Shown in pieces: positions 21,797 to 33,479 of a DNA stretch of 64,000 nt. The stretch covers positions 1,586,549 through 1,650,548 of the forward strand of contig CM119268.1 in assembly GCA_051294375.1 (NCBI GenBank), read 5' to 3'. Each line of letters opens with the position of its first letter. Positions within the stretch are counted from its first letter, which is position 1. The translations under genes and the position numbers were made by a program. The DNA comes from Paraspadella gotoi. Its lineage: Eukaryota > Chaetognatha. The notes under the pieces were generated by a model. That model had not been told where the DNA came from, searched no databases, and was given only the letters and a program-made list of their open reading frames with translations.

Positions 21797-24251
21797 CCCT
21801 CTATCTCTCTCTCTCTCTCTCCTCTCTTCTCTCTCTCATCTCGCCCCAATTCCTTTTCGAGAGACTGCTCGAATTCTCCAAGGAAAAAAAATGGCGACGA
21901 TTGGCAAAAATACGTGAGGTTTCCAAACTTCTGTTTTCTTTCTCCTTCTCTTTTTTGGTTTCTTCTTTTCTTTCTTATTTTTTCTTTTCTTTTTTACTTA
22001 CTTTTTCCTTTTTTTCTTTCTTTCTTCTTTTCTTTTCTTTTCTTTTCATTTCTTTCATTTCCTTTCTTTCTTTTACTTTCTTTTTCTTTTCTTTTCTTTT
22101 CTTTTCTTTTCTTTTTCTTTTCTTTCTTTCTTTTCCTTTTTCTTTCGTTTTCTTTTCTTCATTATTTTTCTTAACTTCTCTTTTCCTAACTTTTCTTCTC
22201 TTAGCTTTTCTTACTTTCTTTTCCCATTTCTTTTCCTTTCTTTTCTTTTCTTTTCTTTTCTTTTCCATCTTTTCCTTTTCTTTTTTTTCTTTTCTTTCTT
22301 TCTTACTTTTATTTTTTTTACCTTTCTTTCTTTCTTTTTCTTTACTTTACATTTTTCCCTTTTTTCTTCTCTTCTCTTCTCTTTTCTTCTTCTTTTTCTT
22401 CCTTTCCTTTCCTTTCTGTTATTTTTTACGTTTACTTTTCTTTTTCTACTTTTTCCTTTTTTTACTTTTCTTTCTTTTCTTCCCCCTCTCCACGCATGAT
22501 ATTTTTCCTTTCCTCCGTAGTTCTCTCTCAGGTTTTTCACGACTCATTAAAGCAAATCCCATCACTCCACTTAATCCTGCGGATTGGTTCCTCTATTCGC
22601 TCAAGGTAGGAGCATCTCTGCTCTAGTCTTTTTTTTTTGACTCTGGCAATATTTCTTATATTCCTCTCATTAGGCGTATTTTTTAGCGGGCGCAATTCTC
22701 AGTTCCCCAGAAACTTCCGCTTTGTCGAAATTAATTCTTATCCAACCCTTAAAATCATTCCCATCACTTCCGCTCCAATTCCATTCATATCCTCATTCCT
22801 ACTCCGTCCTCTCATATATTCCCCTCCCCAATTCCATCACATCCGCCTCGACTCCAACGTTCTATTCCCACTATCCGTCCTGATTATTTAATCCCCTCTC
22901 GCAATTCCGCATCATATCCGCTCGCCTCGATTCCCATTATCCTTCCCAATCCCGACATCGTCCTCCATTCCCATCATCATCCCCTCATCACATCCACATA
23001 TCCGCTCCCTCGATTCCTCATCCAAAATCATTCCATTCTCCCTCCTAATTCCCATTCGCATCCACCGATTTCTACTTCGTTGCCAACCTCAGTCAGACTC
23101 GTCCTTGTCGTCAGAGGAGTAAGAGGAGAGTCGACCAACGAAGCGTCAAGATTAACGAAACTTTTAAAATATTTTAAATATATAATAATATACGTTATAA
23201 AAACATTTAGTTTAAAACATTGTTATATAATCTATTTAAAAAAATTTTTTATTATAAATTAAAGAAGCTAGTAATGTTAAAGTATACTAATTTAAGGATT
23301 TTAAATAGTTTAAGTCATACATTTTTTACAAAGAAAAGATTGTAAGCACAATATACTTTTCATCGAATTAAAAAAAGGAAAAAACTTAAGGGTAAAAATA
23401 ATTAATAATAAGTTAATTCAATATTAGAAAGTAAAAATAGATACAAACGTAATATGAGTTAAAAAAATGTTAATCTTAATAATATAACAGTATATGAAAT
23501 ATTGCAAATTACTTGTTTCACTATTTTCCATATTTTATATTTTTTTTTAAAATTTTTATTATCTAATAATTCAATTTGGGAATGGGAAGTACAGTGTTGT
23601 CTTCTGGAAAATAGTGGGTGAGATTACTATTCGGTCTCTAGTTATAATATAACAATAATATACAGTACAAGATTTAAACTCAAATTCAAATTCGCAGACC
23701 TAAAAAGCATTTAAAAACATAAAACCAATTGTATGAAAAAGAAACGACAAATAAAAATATTTTCAAAAACACCGATTGAAACATATTTATTTTTCCGCTT
23801 TTTATATTCCCAACGTTTTCCTATAACGTTTCGCTATAATATTTGTAAGGAATCCACTCGACGCCTTTTATTTTTTATCTCCGCTGCGGCAGCTGAGACG
23901 GACGCTGCGCCAAACCCTGCTGAAGCGGGATTGATGCGGCCAGCGCGGCGTCGCTTAGCAACGAATCAACATCTCGGGATCCTCTTTTTTTTCTTCTGCT
24001 TTTTATTTCCGGTCCGAACTGCCATTATATCAGTTTTCTTTTTTTTTCCACGTTTAGCCTTGCGTCACATGATAATAAATTGATTATTAATTATATTAAA
24101 TTTATGTTTATCGTTTACTAGTCAAAACCACGATACCATTTACTGTTTTTTGAAAATCGTCCATTTTCTAATTCAAAATTGTAATATCCTTTGCCAAACT
24201 ATATGTTAATTGTATATCTCTCAAACCGTTGAAAAAAAAATCAATGAAATT

Positions 24252-24477
24252 GAAGAGACAGAAGATAATTGTTATGTGTTTAGTGACAGAAACCGTTCAA
24301 TATAAGCAGTCCCTGAACTTCGGATAGGATATTACACCGTGTTTTACAGGCAGGTTAAAGCGCCTCGTCCCTCTTAACTGTTAGGCGACCACCGGGCTAG
24401 AACCCGACCTTGGGGTTGGGGGCGATGATTGCTGGCACCTATGGCCGCTGATGAACGGTTGGTGGATTAGTCACCAT
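24252..24477 (-). repeat. SINE family A copy
   Basis: Inverted partner of the 5463 copy: GAAGAGACAGAAGATAATTG at its 3' end, the GGCGACCACCGGGCTAGAAC T-arm complement in the middle, and GGTTGGTGGATTAGTCACCA at the head. Several small indels damage the tRNA-like fold. Confidence 0.8.
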
Positions 24478-24627
24478 ATAATCGTTATCGAATTTAAAAC
24501 CAAACGTACTTTTTACTTTTTTACATATATTATTATATATTAAGACTTTCCTGAAGAACTTATGCATTCTATCTTCCCAGTTGTTTTCCTTCAACATTTA
24601 ACGCGACAATATATTAAATGCTCCAAA

Positions 24628-24900
24628 ATATATCTATTTTTAGTCACGGATCTGCTAAATCAGGCAGATCCCGACTCTATAACTCACTTTTTATAACTCA
24701 CCTTTTTCGGTCCGTCGGTCGCCCTCAATATTGTCGGGCAACCCACTTATATCATGTCAGAACATGCGAATTATGATAAATTATGCAAAAAAAATGATGT
24801 CCCGTCCCGTCCGTCCGTCCGTCCGTCCCGTCCGCCGTCCGTCCGTCCGCCGTCCGTCCGTCCGTCCGTCCGTCCGTCCGTCCGTCCGTCCCACCTTAGC
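24628..24900 (+). repeat. hairpin-headed (CCGT)n element, inverted copy
   Basis: GGATCTGCT...AGCAGATCC-type hairpin at 24648-24672, CTATAACTCACTTTTTATAA, TATCATGTCAGAACATGCG, then (CCGT)n at 24797-24890. Confidence 0.75.
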
Positions 24901-24914
24901 AAAAAACAACCAAT

Positions 24915-25790
24915 TACTCGTGATTGGAATGGATGGATTTAAATGAAATTTTGTGTGTGGATAGGTAAGTGTGGATTGAGCTGGATATTAAGTTTCGATG
25001 GAATCGTCGAGTGGAAATGAGTTAAATGAAAAAACAAAAAAAATATATTCCACTATTTGAACACCAATTGCTCATAAGTTGGATGGCTGATGACGCTGGA
25101 ATTTTGTATGTGGGTAGGAAAAGTGTGTGATTGAACAGGAAATCAAGTTTCGATGGAATAGTTTGAGTGGAAATGAGTTTAAATGGAAAAAAAACAAAAA
25201 AACCTGTTTACTAATTGATATCTTCTTTTTCCTTTTTATATTAAATGTATCTCAGGATGTATTAATAAATCAAATAATTAATTAGTTAATTAATCAATTA
25301 AGTAAATTAAATTTAATCAATAATTAATTAATTAGTCAATCAATCGTCCATCCGTCCCATCTAGCAAAAAAGCCTCCATAACTCGTGATTGGCTTGGTTG
25401 GATTGGAATTTAAATTTTGTGTGTGGGTAGGAAAGTGTGTGAATAAAGCTGGAATATAAATTTCGAATGGAATCGTGTGAGTGAAAATTAGTTTAAATGA
25501 AAAAAACATAGTTCGAATTAACTAAATCTTTTTACTTATTTTAACATAAATACTCCTATTAATCATAATTGGATGGATAGAATTGAGTTGAATTTTTGGT
25601 GTGTGGGTAGGAAAACGTATGACGAAGCTTGATATAATGTTCAGTGGAAAAGTACCAGTGGAAATGAGTTTAAATGAAAAAATATGAGTCATCATTTACT
25701 AATGAAATCTTTTATTATTTTACCCATGATAGATGAGATGAAATTTTGTGAGCCGGTAGGAAAGGAGTGAAGAAGCAGATATAAAGTTTT
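24915..25790 (-). repeat. satellite-like array, inverted copy
   Basis: Reverse complement of the 4140-5040 array: repeated GGAAATGAGTTTAAATG, TGTGTGGGTAGGAAAGTGTG and GATTGGATGGAT blocks. Confidence 0.8.
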
Positions 25791-26316
25791 GAACGGAATG
25801 CAAGTTGAAAAATTATGCAAGTTGAAAAAAATGATGCAAGTTAAAAAAATCTTAAAAGCATAAGGATCGTCGCTATTGCATTAAAAAGAAGAGAAGAGAG
25901 AGAGAGAAAGAGAGAGTGAGAGAGAGAGAGAGAGTGAGAGAGAGAGAGAAGAGAAGGGACATAAAATAAAAAAATCTTAAAAGACTCAAGATCGAGCCTA
26001 GAGCCACTATCATAGAAAATTAATGAAAAAAAACGGGAAAACGAATGAATCAATGCGAATAACGAATTGTTGATGTACTAAGTAATTGATTGAAGGTATA
26101 TAACTAAATTGATTGATGTAATCAGTAATTTATTTGATGTAATTGGAATTGATTATTGATGCGATGATAATCAATTATTGATGCGATGATAGTCATTCAC
26201 TGATGTGAGATAGTCATTCAGTGATGACGATGATATGTCCATTCCATTGATGCGATGATTGTCATTCAATGATCGATGATAGTCAATAAAAACACAAATG
26301 CGTGTATGAAGATGAA

Positions 26317-26349
<33 letters not shown>

Positions 26350-26386
26350 GAGAGAGAGGAGAGAGAAAGAGATGAGAGAGAAAGAA

Positions 26387-26419
<33 letters not shown>

Positions 26420-26934
26420 ATAAAATCCACGAAAATCTCGATGAAAATATGGGAATTTTGTATTGAAAAAAGCGCGGAATAAATGGCAAATAATAAATTT
26501 TTAGAAGGAAAAAATAAAATCAGAAATTTTCAAAAAACAACGATCACGCAAAAGATCGGACAGATAGGGACAGACCAAAAATGAGGGAAAAATCCGGAAC
26601 TGTGCGACTTGATGAAACTAATGTGCTCAATGTAGCGAAGTGTAATTTACTTTTTTTTAGTAAATTTCGCCTTATGGTTAAAGATATAACCGGGAAAGTA
26701 AAATAAACCATTTTTTTACGCGAAAGAAACGTAAAAAAAAACATAAAATCATTTTACCTAAAAAATTTTCATTTCTCATTGGGAAACAACGTTTCCTTTT
26801 TAATTCTTAATTCTCCCGTGGTAGAAAACCTTATGATTTTATTTACATATTGTAGATTTCATTGAGTACCACTAATATTTTAAGTTTTCTCACTGTCGCG
26901 ATATCTCCCTCCTTCATCCTCCTTCTCCATCCCC

Positions 26935-27413
26935 CTATGCCCCCCCTACTCCGCCCCTTCTCCCCCACCACCCCCAACATCCGCCCAAATGGGCGTGGCG
27001 GATGTCATTTCCGGCGACTTTAGTTTGGCGCCGAATTTCATGAATTTCTTCGGAGTTCCGGCGGAAACCGGCGCGGGGCGGCGTCCTTGGCGGCGTGGGC
27101 GGCGCTGGCGGCGCGGGTGCCGTCCTTGGCGGCGTCGAGGCCGGCGTCACTCGGCGTCCTTCTGCGAGGTTGTCGTCCCGGATGTCGTTCCGATTATTGC
27201 TTTTGTCGTCCCTTTCGGTGATGTAGTTTCGATTGCTGTTGTGGTCCTTTTTTCAGATGTAGTGACTGTGAATGGTTTTGTTTCTGTTGCCGTTGTAGTC
27301 CTTTCTGCTGATGCAGTATTAGTAAATGTTGTAGTCCCTTTTGCTGATGTAGTATTAGTAAAGGTAGTAGTCGCTGATGTACATAGTTCCGTTGATGTTA
27401 ACAGGTAGCGCAA
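26935..27413 (-). CDS. possible mucin-like Thr/Ser-rich coding segment
   Basis: On the minus strand 27413-27147 encodes a Thr-rich repeat with a roughly 12-residue unit, TTTFTNTTSAKG, TTTFTNTASAER, TTTAIETTSPKG, ending at a TGA. Conservation at the amino-acid level in one frame suggests a mucin-type, O-glycosylated tail. In the second copy (about 36300) one base is missing before the TGA; the frame then continues into an Ala-rich DAAKDGTRAASAAHAAKDAA segment. No start, signal peptide or splice site is clear, and copy 2 is broken elsewhere by indels. Confidence 0.3.
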
Positions 27414-27481
27414 TTTAAGCCTCTCTCTCTCTCTCTCTCGAACTCAAAACCATCATTAAATCAAAGTAATTAACGAGTTAA

Positions 27482-27655
27482 AAGCAGAGGACACCGCTGC
27501 GTCGTCGTCGTCTTCATCGTCGTCGTTATCGTCGTCGTCGTCGTCGTCGCTGGAACTCGGCGGGCTACGTCTCAAGGCAACTCTCAATCGGCAGCCACTT
27601 TCGAAACGAGGTCGAAAACAAAGACGTTTCGACCTTTACTCGTCGTAGTCGTTCG
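27482..27655 (+). CDS. possible Ser-rich ORF, copy 1 (start lost)
   Basis: Open frame reading NELKAEDTAA, a run of about 15 serines encoded by (TCG)n with one Leu, then LELGGLRLKATLNRQPLSKRG, to a TAG. The matching sequence at 36598 starts with ATG in a good context; here the equivalent codon is ATC and a G is missing. It may be a small Ser-rich protein or only a (TCG)n tract. Confidence 0.25.
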
Positions 27656-27717
27656 CGTAGCGAATGTCCTGGACGTAAAAAAAATGCCTTTTTTTTACGG
27701 GATATGAATGTTTTATT

Positions 27718-28576
27718 NNNNNNNNNNNNNNNNNNNNNNNNNNNNNNNNNNNNNNNNNNNNNNNNNNNNNNNNNNNNNNNNNNNNNNNNNNNNNNNNNNN
27801 NNNNNNNNNNNNNNNNNNNNNNNNNNNNNNNNNNNNNNNNNNNNNNNNNNNNNNNNNNNNNNNNNNNNNNNNNNNNNNNNNNNNNNNNNNNNNNNNNNNN
27901 NNNNNNNNNNNNNNNNNNNNNNNNNNNNNNNNNNNNNNNNNNNNNNNNNNNNNNNNNNNNNNNNNNNNNNNNNNNNNNNNNNNNNNNNNNNNNNNNNNNN
28001 NNNNNNNNNNNNNNNNNNNNNNNNNNNNNNNNNNNNNNNNNNNNNNNNNNNNNNNNNNNNNNNNNNNNNNNNNNNNNNNNNNNNNNNNNNNNNNNNNNNN
28101 NNNNNNNNNNNNNNNNNNNNNNNNNNNNNNNNNNNNNNNNNNNNNNNNNNNNNNNNNNNNNNNNNNNNNNNNNNNNNNNNNNNNNNNNNNNNNNNNNNNN
28201 NNNNNNNNNNNNNNNNNNNNNNNNNNNNNNNNNNNNNNNNNNNNNNNNNNNNNNNNNNNNNNNNNNNNNNNNNNNNNNNNNNNNNNNNNNNNNNNNNNNN
28301 NNNNNNNNNNNNNNNNNNNNNNNNNNNNNNNNNNNNNNNNNNNNNNNNNNNNNNNNNNNNNNNNNNNNNNNNNNNNNNNNNNNNNNNNNNNNNNNNNNNN
28401 NNNNNNNNNNNNNNNNNNNNNNNNNNNNNNNNNNNNNNNNNNNNNNNNNNNNNNNNNNNNNNNNNNNNNNNNNNNNNNNNNNNNNNNNNNNNNNNNNNNN
28501 NNNNNNNNNNNNNNNNNNNNNNNNNNNNNNNNNNNNNNNNNNNNNNNNNNNNNNNNNNNNNNNNNNNNNNNNNNNN
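27718..28576. other. assembly gap (859 N)
   Basis: Run of N. The second copy of the block (about 36838-37255) reads through the equivalent place: a (GA)n/(GAAA)n region of roughly 400 bases, so the true content is probably low-complexity. Confidence 0.95.
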
Positions 28577-28940
28577 TTTTTTTCCTTTGCTTTGCTTTGC
28601 TTTTTTTTACGCGCGTGGCAGATTTAAAAACGGAAAATTGAGAAGAGACTCGAAGGAGAATAGGCTCATCCGTTTTGGTTAACGCCACAAAGAGGCGAGG
28701 GGTTATTTCAGGGCGGAGCGGTCGTCGAATACCACATAATAATACCAAAATGAGTAAAATACAAACATTTCTACGTACAAAAGAAGATTATAAACAATAT
28801 ATCAAGACTATTGATTGTACTGTACATATATACACTGTATATATGTACAGTACAATCAACTGTATATTATACAGTCGCTTTTTTTATTTTTAAAAGTGTT
28901 TTCTCGTCAGCGGCTTCGCCCGAATTTCCTTGTTAATTTT

Positions 28941-29088
28941 GAAGAGACAGTAATTATTGTTATGAGTTAGAGACAGAACCGTTCAATATAAGCAGTCCCT
29001 GAGCTTCGGATCGGGCTGTAACACCATGTTACAGGCCGGTTAAGCGCCCCGTCCCTCTAACTGCTAGGTGGATTTTAGTCCACCATAA
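28941..29088 (-). repeat. SINE family A copy lacking its tRNA head
   Basis: GAAGAGACAGTAATTATTG through CGTCCCTCTAACTGCTAGG, then directly GTGGATTTTAGTCCACC: the tRNA-like part present at 5495-5563 is deleted precisely between the body and the 5' hairpin. The equivalent D2 copy is 37621-37765. Confidence 0.75.
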
Positions 29089-29904
29089 TTTCTACGTTTT
29101 CGTCTGTCCATTTTTTAATTGTTTCCCAAAAAGAAAAGGAAATAACAAAGTAGAAGATGAAAGAGAGAAAAGTTTTTCTCGTCTTACTATATCTAATGAA
29201 TTTCGCGTTTGTGATTCTTGGTGGAATCCGATAGAGGCGCTCATACTCAAAAACAAAAGATTAAAGGGAACTAAAGCGAATCAGTTTTCGTGCCGATTTG
29301 AGCTTTTATTTATTTTTTTTTTCGGGCAACATCAGCAAATCATCGTCGATTGAAAATAACGAAAATGAGATGCAATGCGTTTATAAATCAAAAAGGAAAA
29401 ATTAAAGTCGTACTAAACGCTGAGTCGCGGTAGCTTAACTTTTAACTGTTTATAATGAATACCATAATTTAACATTTTTTTAAAACAATTATGATAATTC
29501 GAATATATACAGTTTTTCGCCGAGTTTTCGTTTCAAGAGCTAAATTGAAGTCACCGAAAAGAAGTACAAGTAAATCTTAAGTATATATTTGTTTTTATTT
29601 AAAAATCTTCACCATCCATGACGGGCGAAGAAACGCGCAAGACTGACGGCGAACTTAAAGCAAATTTGCATGTAATTAAAAAAAAACCATGAATCCGCGA
29701 GTTTTAATTATCCATTAATCAGGAAGGCTTCTCCGTTACTTTTCCTGGCGAAACATTAAACTTTCAGGATTTGTTTGGATCGAAGATTTTTCGCGCGCGA
29801 GAGACGAAAGAAGAAGAAGAGATTCTTGAATAATTTAGGGGAATCGTGGTTGACCCAATTTCGTTGGCGGGTGCGAAAAGGTGACGACCGAAAAGATTGG
29901 AGAT

Positions 29905-30160
29905 TTGATTTGATTTGATTGATAATTGATTAATTGATATTATTGATTGATTAATTGAATTATTTGATTTGGATTGATTAATGAATTATTTATTTATTTT
30001 TATTTATTTATTTATTTATTTATTTTTTATTTATTTATTGATTGATGATGATTGATTATGAAATTGTATTGATTGATTGATTGATTTATTTATGATTGAT
30101 GATTGATTTGCATTGATTTGATTGATTATTGATTTTATTTATTTATTTATTGATTAGCGA
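29905..30160. repeat. (TTGA)n/(TTTA)n microsatellite region
   Basis: Alternating blocks of TTGA, TTTA and GATGATTG units, matched at 38550-38780. A further (AATG)n lies at 30410-30466. Confidence 0.9.
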
Positions 30161-30221
30161 ATTACTTACATGTTGTCATAGTGACTTATTTCGATCCACA
30201 ACCCTTCACCTGGATCGATCC

Positions 30222-30339
30222 CCAATGGAACCTACCTTGCTGAAAGCTTGAGGACGGCCGTAAACCGCCTTGAGGGCGTGGAAAACCCTCAAGCCCGGTT
30301 ACACGCGCAGGACCCTTTCCATTGCTGCTGAGGGGCCAG
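30222..30339 (+). repeat. dispersed repeat family C
   Basis: GAACCTACCTTGCTGAAAGC, GAGGACGGCCGTAAACCGCC, GGCGTGGAAAACCCTCAAGC, GCAGGACCCTTTCCATTGCT. The same order of blocks occurs on the minus strand at 51873-51995 and, as part of the D2 duplicate, at 38848-38955. It has GC-rich, SINE-like composition but no convincing pol III promoter. Confidence 0.65.
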
Positions 30340-30712
30340 AAAAGATACGGTTAGTAGTCTTGATTGATATATTTGATTGATCGATTAAAGGAATGAAATA
30401 AATACGTAAATGAAGGAATAAATGAATGAATGAATGAATGAATGAATGAATGAATGAATGAATGAGTAAATAAATATTCGAATAAATAATTAAACTGATG
30501 AAAAAAATCAATGAGCTAAGGGCTGCTTAACGATTTCTCGAACCTCAGTTTCCCCCTCGCCCCCCCACACACCCCCACCCCTCTTCCCCACCCCCCCTTC
30601 CGCCTCTCTTTCCCCTCTCAGTGGGGAGAGGCGGCGTGGGGAAAGGAATTGTCCGATATTATGGGCAGCGCAATAAATCGTTGGGTCGACCATTTGGAAA
30701 TCGTTCTCCGCC

Positions 30713-30790
30713 GTCGATGACGACGACAAAGAGAAGACGATGACGACGACGACGACGACGACGATGACGACGACGACGAGGACTACGACG
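30713..30790. repeat. (GAC)n trinucleotide microsatellite
   Basis: ACGACGACG repeats; the D2 copy at 39375-39425 is shorter. Confidence 0.9.
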
Positions 30791-31110
30791 TCGTCTCCCA
30801 GCGTTTTTGTGGCTGACGAATTGACGTTTAAAAAAAATCAATTCATAAGGACAAATTTAGAATTTTTAAATTTCAAATTCCAAATTCAAATTTGAAAATG
30901 TAACATTATCGCTGATTGGTTTTGATGCCATCGGTTTGAATTTAATACATTCTTGTGATTAACAAGACATTAACTACATTTGTACTCGGTTCCAAGACCA
31001 AGGCGCTGGGTACTTCTCTTCGCTTCATCATCTCCCATTAGATTCTCTTCTCTATTTTTCGACTCTTTTCTCTTTTCTTTTCCTCTCTTTCCAGTCTTTA
31101 TATTTTTTTA

Positions 31111-31405
31111 GTTGCGCCGCGAATACTCGCGGAGCAACTCTATAAGTCACTTTTCGGTCGGTCGGTCTGTCGGTCGGTCCGTCGGTCGGTATGTCTGTCC
31201 GTCGGTCTGTCCCACTTACCTTAAAAATGCATATGATTTGCCTATAGTATTTAAAAAATCCTAAAACTATAAGGAATAAAATACGGAATTTTTATTCAGT
31301 GCATGTCATAAATACACGGGCTAAGAAAGTTATTGTAGTCATGTCACGTCATGTCATGTCACATCTCAAAAAATACCCGTGAATAGGCAGTCACTGCGGC
31401 GCAAC
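31111..31405. mobile_element. short element with 10-bp terminal inverted repeats (MITE-like)
   Basis: Begins GTTGCGCCGC (31111-31120) and ends GCGGCGCAAC (31396-31405), exact inverse complements. Just inside the 5' end a hairpin forms from GTTGC-CCGCGA and TCGCGG-GCAAC (31111-31138). CTCTATAAGTCACTTTTCGG follows, then a GGTC/CCGT tetranucleotide tract and a body ending in GTGCATGTCATAAATAC and a GTCATGTCA run. A second, 336-bp copy is at 34558-34893 with the same ends. No open reading frame is present. A target-site duplication is not obvious. Confidence 0.7.
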
Positions 31406-31456
31406 ACATTTGAATTACCGTTCTTGTCAACACACTTTTCACAGAGAATCAAAGTT

Positions 31457-31648
31457 TGGTACGGGAGGCAAGTCATTCGCCTTCAGACCCAAAGGTTCGG
31501 GGTTCTAGCCCGGTGGTCGCCTAGCAGTTAAGAGGAACGGGGCGCTTAACCCGCCTGTAACACGGTGTTACAGCCTGATCCGAAGCTCAGGGACTGCTTA
31601 TATTGAACGGTTCCGTCACTAACTCATAACCATTATTACTGTCTCTTC
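31457..31648 (+). repeat. SINE family A copy
   Basis: GGCAAGTCATTCGCCTTCAG, then AAAGGTTCGGGGTTCTAGCC with an intact T-arm (CGGGGTTCTAGCCCGG context), body AACGGGGCGCTTAACCCGCC, tail ending ACTGTCTCTTC. The acceptor 5' strand is lost. The D2 partner is at 40047-40233. Confidence 0.8.
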
Positions 31649-31950
31649 ACCTTTGTCTCTCTTCTTGCGCTCTCCATCTTTCTTTATATATAAGTCAAAT
31701 CTTTCCAAATTCGAATTCGTTTTTTTGTTGTTTTTTTTTATTCACCGCGCCATCTGTGGCTCGAATTAAGTCAATCTTGGTGAGTGAATTGTGTGTTTTC
31801 TCTTTAAAAGTTCGACGCTTCGAACGACCGCGATTGATTGGATCGAAAAACAACAGCAAACAACAAACAAACAACAACAACAACAACAACAATGAGAAGG
31901 AATTCGTCGCAAATCTCCCTTTTTTGTTTTGTTGACGCCTGACGAAGCTA

Positions 31951-31982
31951 AACGGTTAACGGTTAACGGTTAACGGTTAACC
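31951..31982. repeat. (GGTTAAC)n heptamer repeat
   Basis: Four perfect CGGTTAA/GGTTAAC units in tandem, each containing the palindrome GTTAAC. The D2 partner at 40510-40540 has indels. Confidence 0.85.
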
Positions 31983-32211
31983 TCCGCGCGTCTCTCTTCG
32001 CTTATAGTCACGCGATGTTTGGCGTCGCCATGTCAACTCAGTTGAAGTGAAAACGAGGCCTTAATACTCAATAGTGACACGTAGCGTATTTGTCTTAATT
32101 GCTTCGGTCCGAAACCGTGGATACCGTCCTCTGTTTAAAAACGACATCCGATCTGAAATTACCTCTGTTTGATATTATTTCTCTTTAAAAATTAGCGTGT
32201 CTTGTATTGTT

Positions 32212-32437
32212 GTAACGTCATGTCAATGTCGTGTCCCGTTATGTCATTGTCGTGTCCCGTCATATCAATGAAACGTCATGTTAATGACGTGTCACGACAT
32301 GTAAATGTCGTGACAATGTCGTGTCCCGTCATGTCAATTTCGTGTCACGTCATGTCAATGTCGTGTCACGTCAATGTCGTGTTACGTCAATGTCGTGTCA
32401 CATCATGTCAATTTCGTGTCATGTCATGTCAATGTCG
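32212..32437. repeat. 17-18 bp minisatellite (CGTCATGTCAATGTCGTGT)
   Basis: About 12 degenerate units built on CGTCATGTCAATGTCGTGTC. The partner array is at 40763-40986. Many units contain ACGTCA, the core of a CREB/ATF half-site, but this follows from the repeat sequence. Open frames reading Met-Ser-Cys-His-Val repeats are repeat translations. Confidence 0.85.
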
Positions 32438-32779
32438 CTCTGCTCGCGTCTCATTGTCTTCAAACTCTGCTCGCCCTCAACTTCCCCCTTTCCTCCATCT
32501 CCTCCTCCTCTATCTCCTCCTCCTCCTCCCCTTTTTTCACCCCCCCCTCTCCGCCCCCCTTCTGAGCGACATATGTTTCGAAGTCATCGATGATAACGAC
32601 GTCCGGTCGTCGTCGTCGTCGTCGTCGTCGTCGACTTTCCTTATTTTCGAGACAAAGTCGATTTTTCTTTTTTTATTTAAAAAAAAGGAAAAAAATGTGG
32701 CGACTGCCAGATGATGCCGCCAGTGTTAATGAAAAAAATTGTTGTAACGGGTCGAAGAGGAATAGGAGACCGATGCTTT

Positions 32780-32835
<56 letters not shown>

Positions 32836-33479
32836 CTCGACATTCTGCTCGCGACACCCACGACGCCATCTCTGGATTATGAATGAGACTGCGAGACCTC
32901 TTTCCTTTTTTCTGGGTCAAAACTGACCTTTTGTTGAACGTCATCTCACAAGGATCGAAAAAAAGGGGAAAATTGGAGAAAGTTTCTCAATTATTTTGCG
33001 CACTAATCGAGTTTCCTTAAAAAGAGCCAGAAAAAAAAGTTTGGAAATATTAATATTATTAATTTATTTTTACAAGTAAATATTTTTTTTCGCTTTCAGC
33101 TGTGCTCGAAGAAATTCATTTGAATTTGGAGAAGTAACAAAAAGATTATTAACCCAATTAAAAAACAATCTTTCTTGCTATAGTTTATGTATATAATTAT
33201 GTATGTAAATTGTATAATTTCATTTTAAATTATTGAGCTCGAATCATTCCCTTGATTCCTTATCAAATTATGAAATTATGTAATTAACATTATACATAAA
33301 ATCAATATTCCCGTAATCCTGGTCTTGACGGCCAAGTACTGTATTGTGAACTAGTATTGCAGTGTATTGTGAACTTTTTCCAACATCTCATATTTCACTT
33401 AATCACCGCAAACAATTTTTCAACTTACCAGAGTCGACCATGAAAAACTGATTAAAAACACCACGGTTTTCTTGTTTAC

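Larger units (their letters stand above)
20093..26572 (-). repeat. third copy (R) of the palindrome unit, inverted relative to L, unconverted
   Basis: Colinear in reverse with L about 3305-9384: (GA)n 20118-20311, GCAAGCGGTAAATCCCCCGA at 20316, the (TTGC)n tract, the (CTTTT)n tract, the 24-bp minisatellite, SINE A at 24252-24477, the (CCGT)n element, the satellite and the ATCAATGA minisatellite. It ends at 26572 (matching L 3305) and is immediately followed by the 26578 block. Differences from L are scattered substitutions and many one- or two-base indels. No intact gene is carried. Confidence 0.9.

Noticed and set aside
32202-32714. 170-codon frame with Met-Ser-Cys-His-Val repeats
   Set aside because: Translation of the 17-18 bp minisatellite and (CTC)n/(CGT)n tracts; disrupted in the duplicate.
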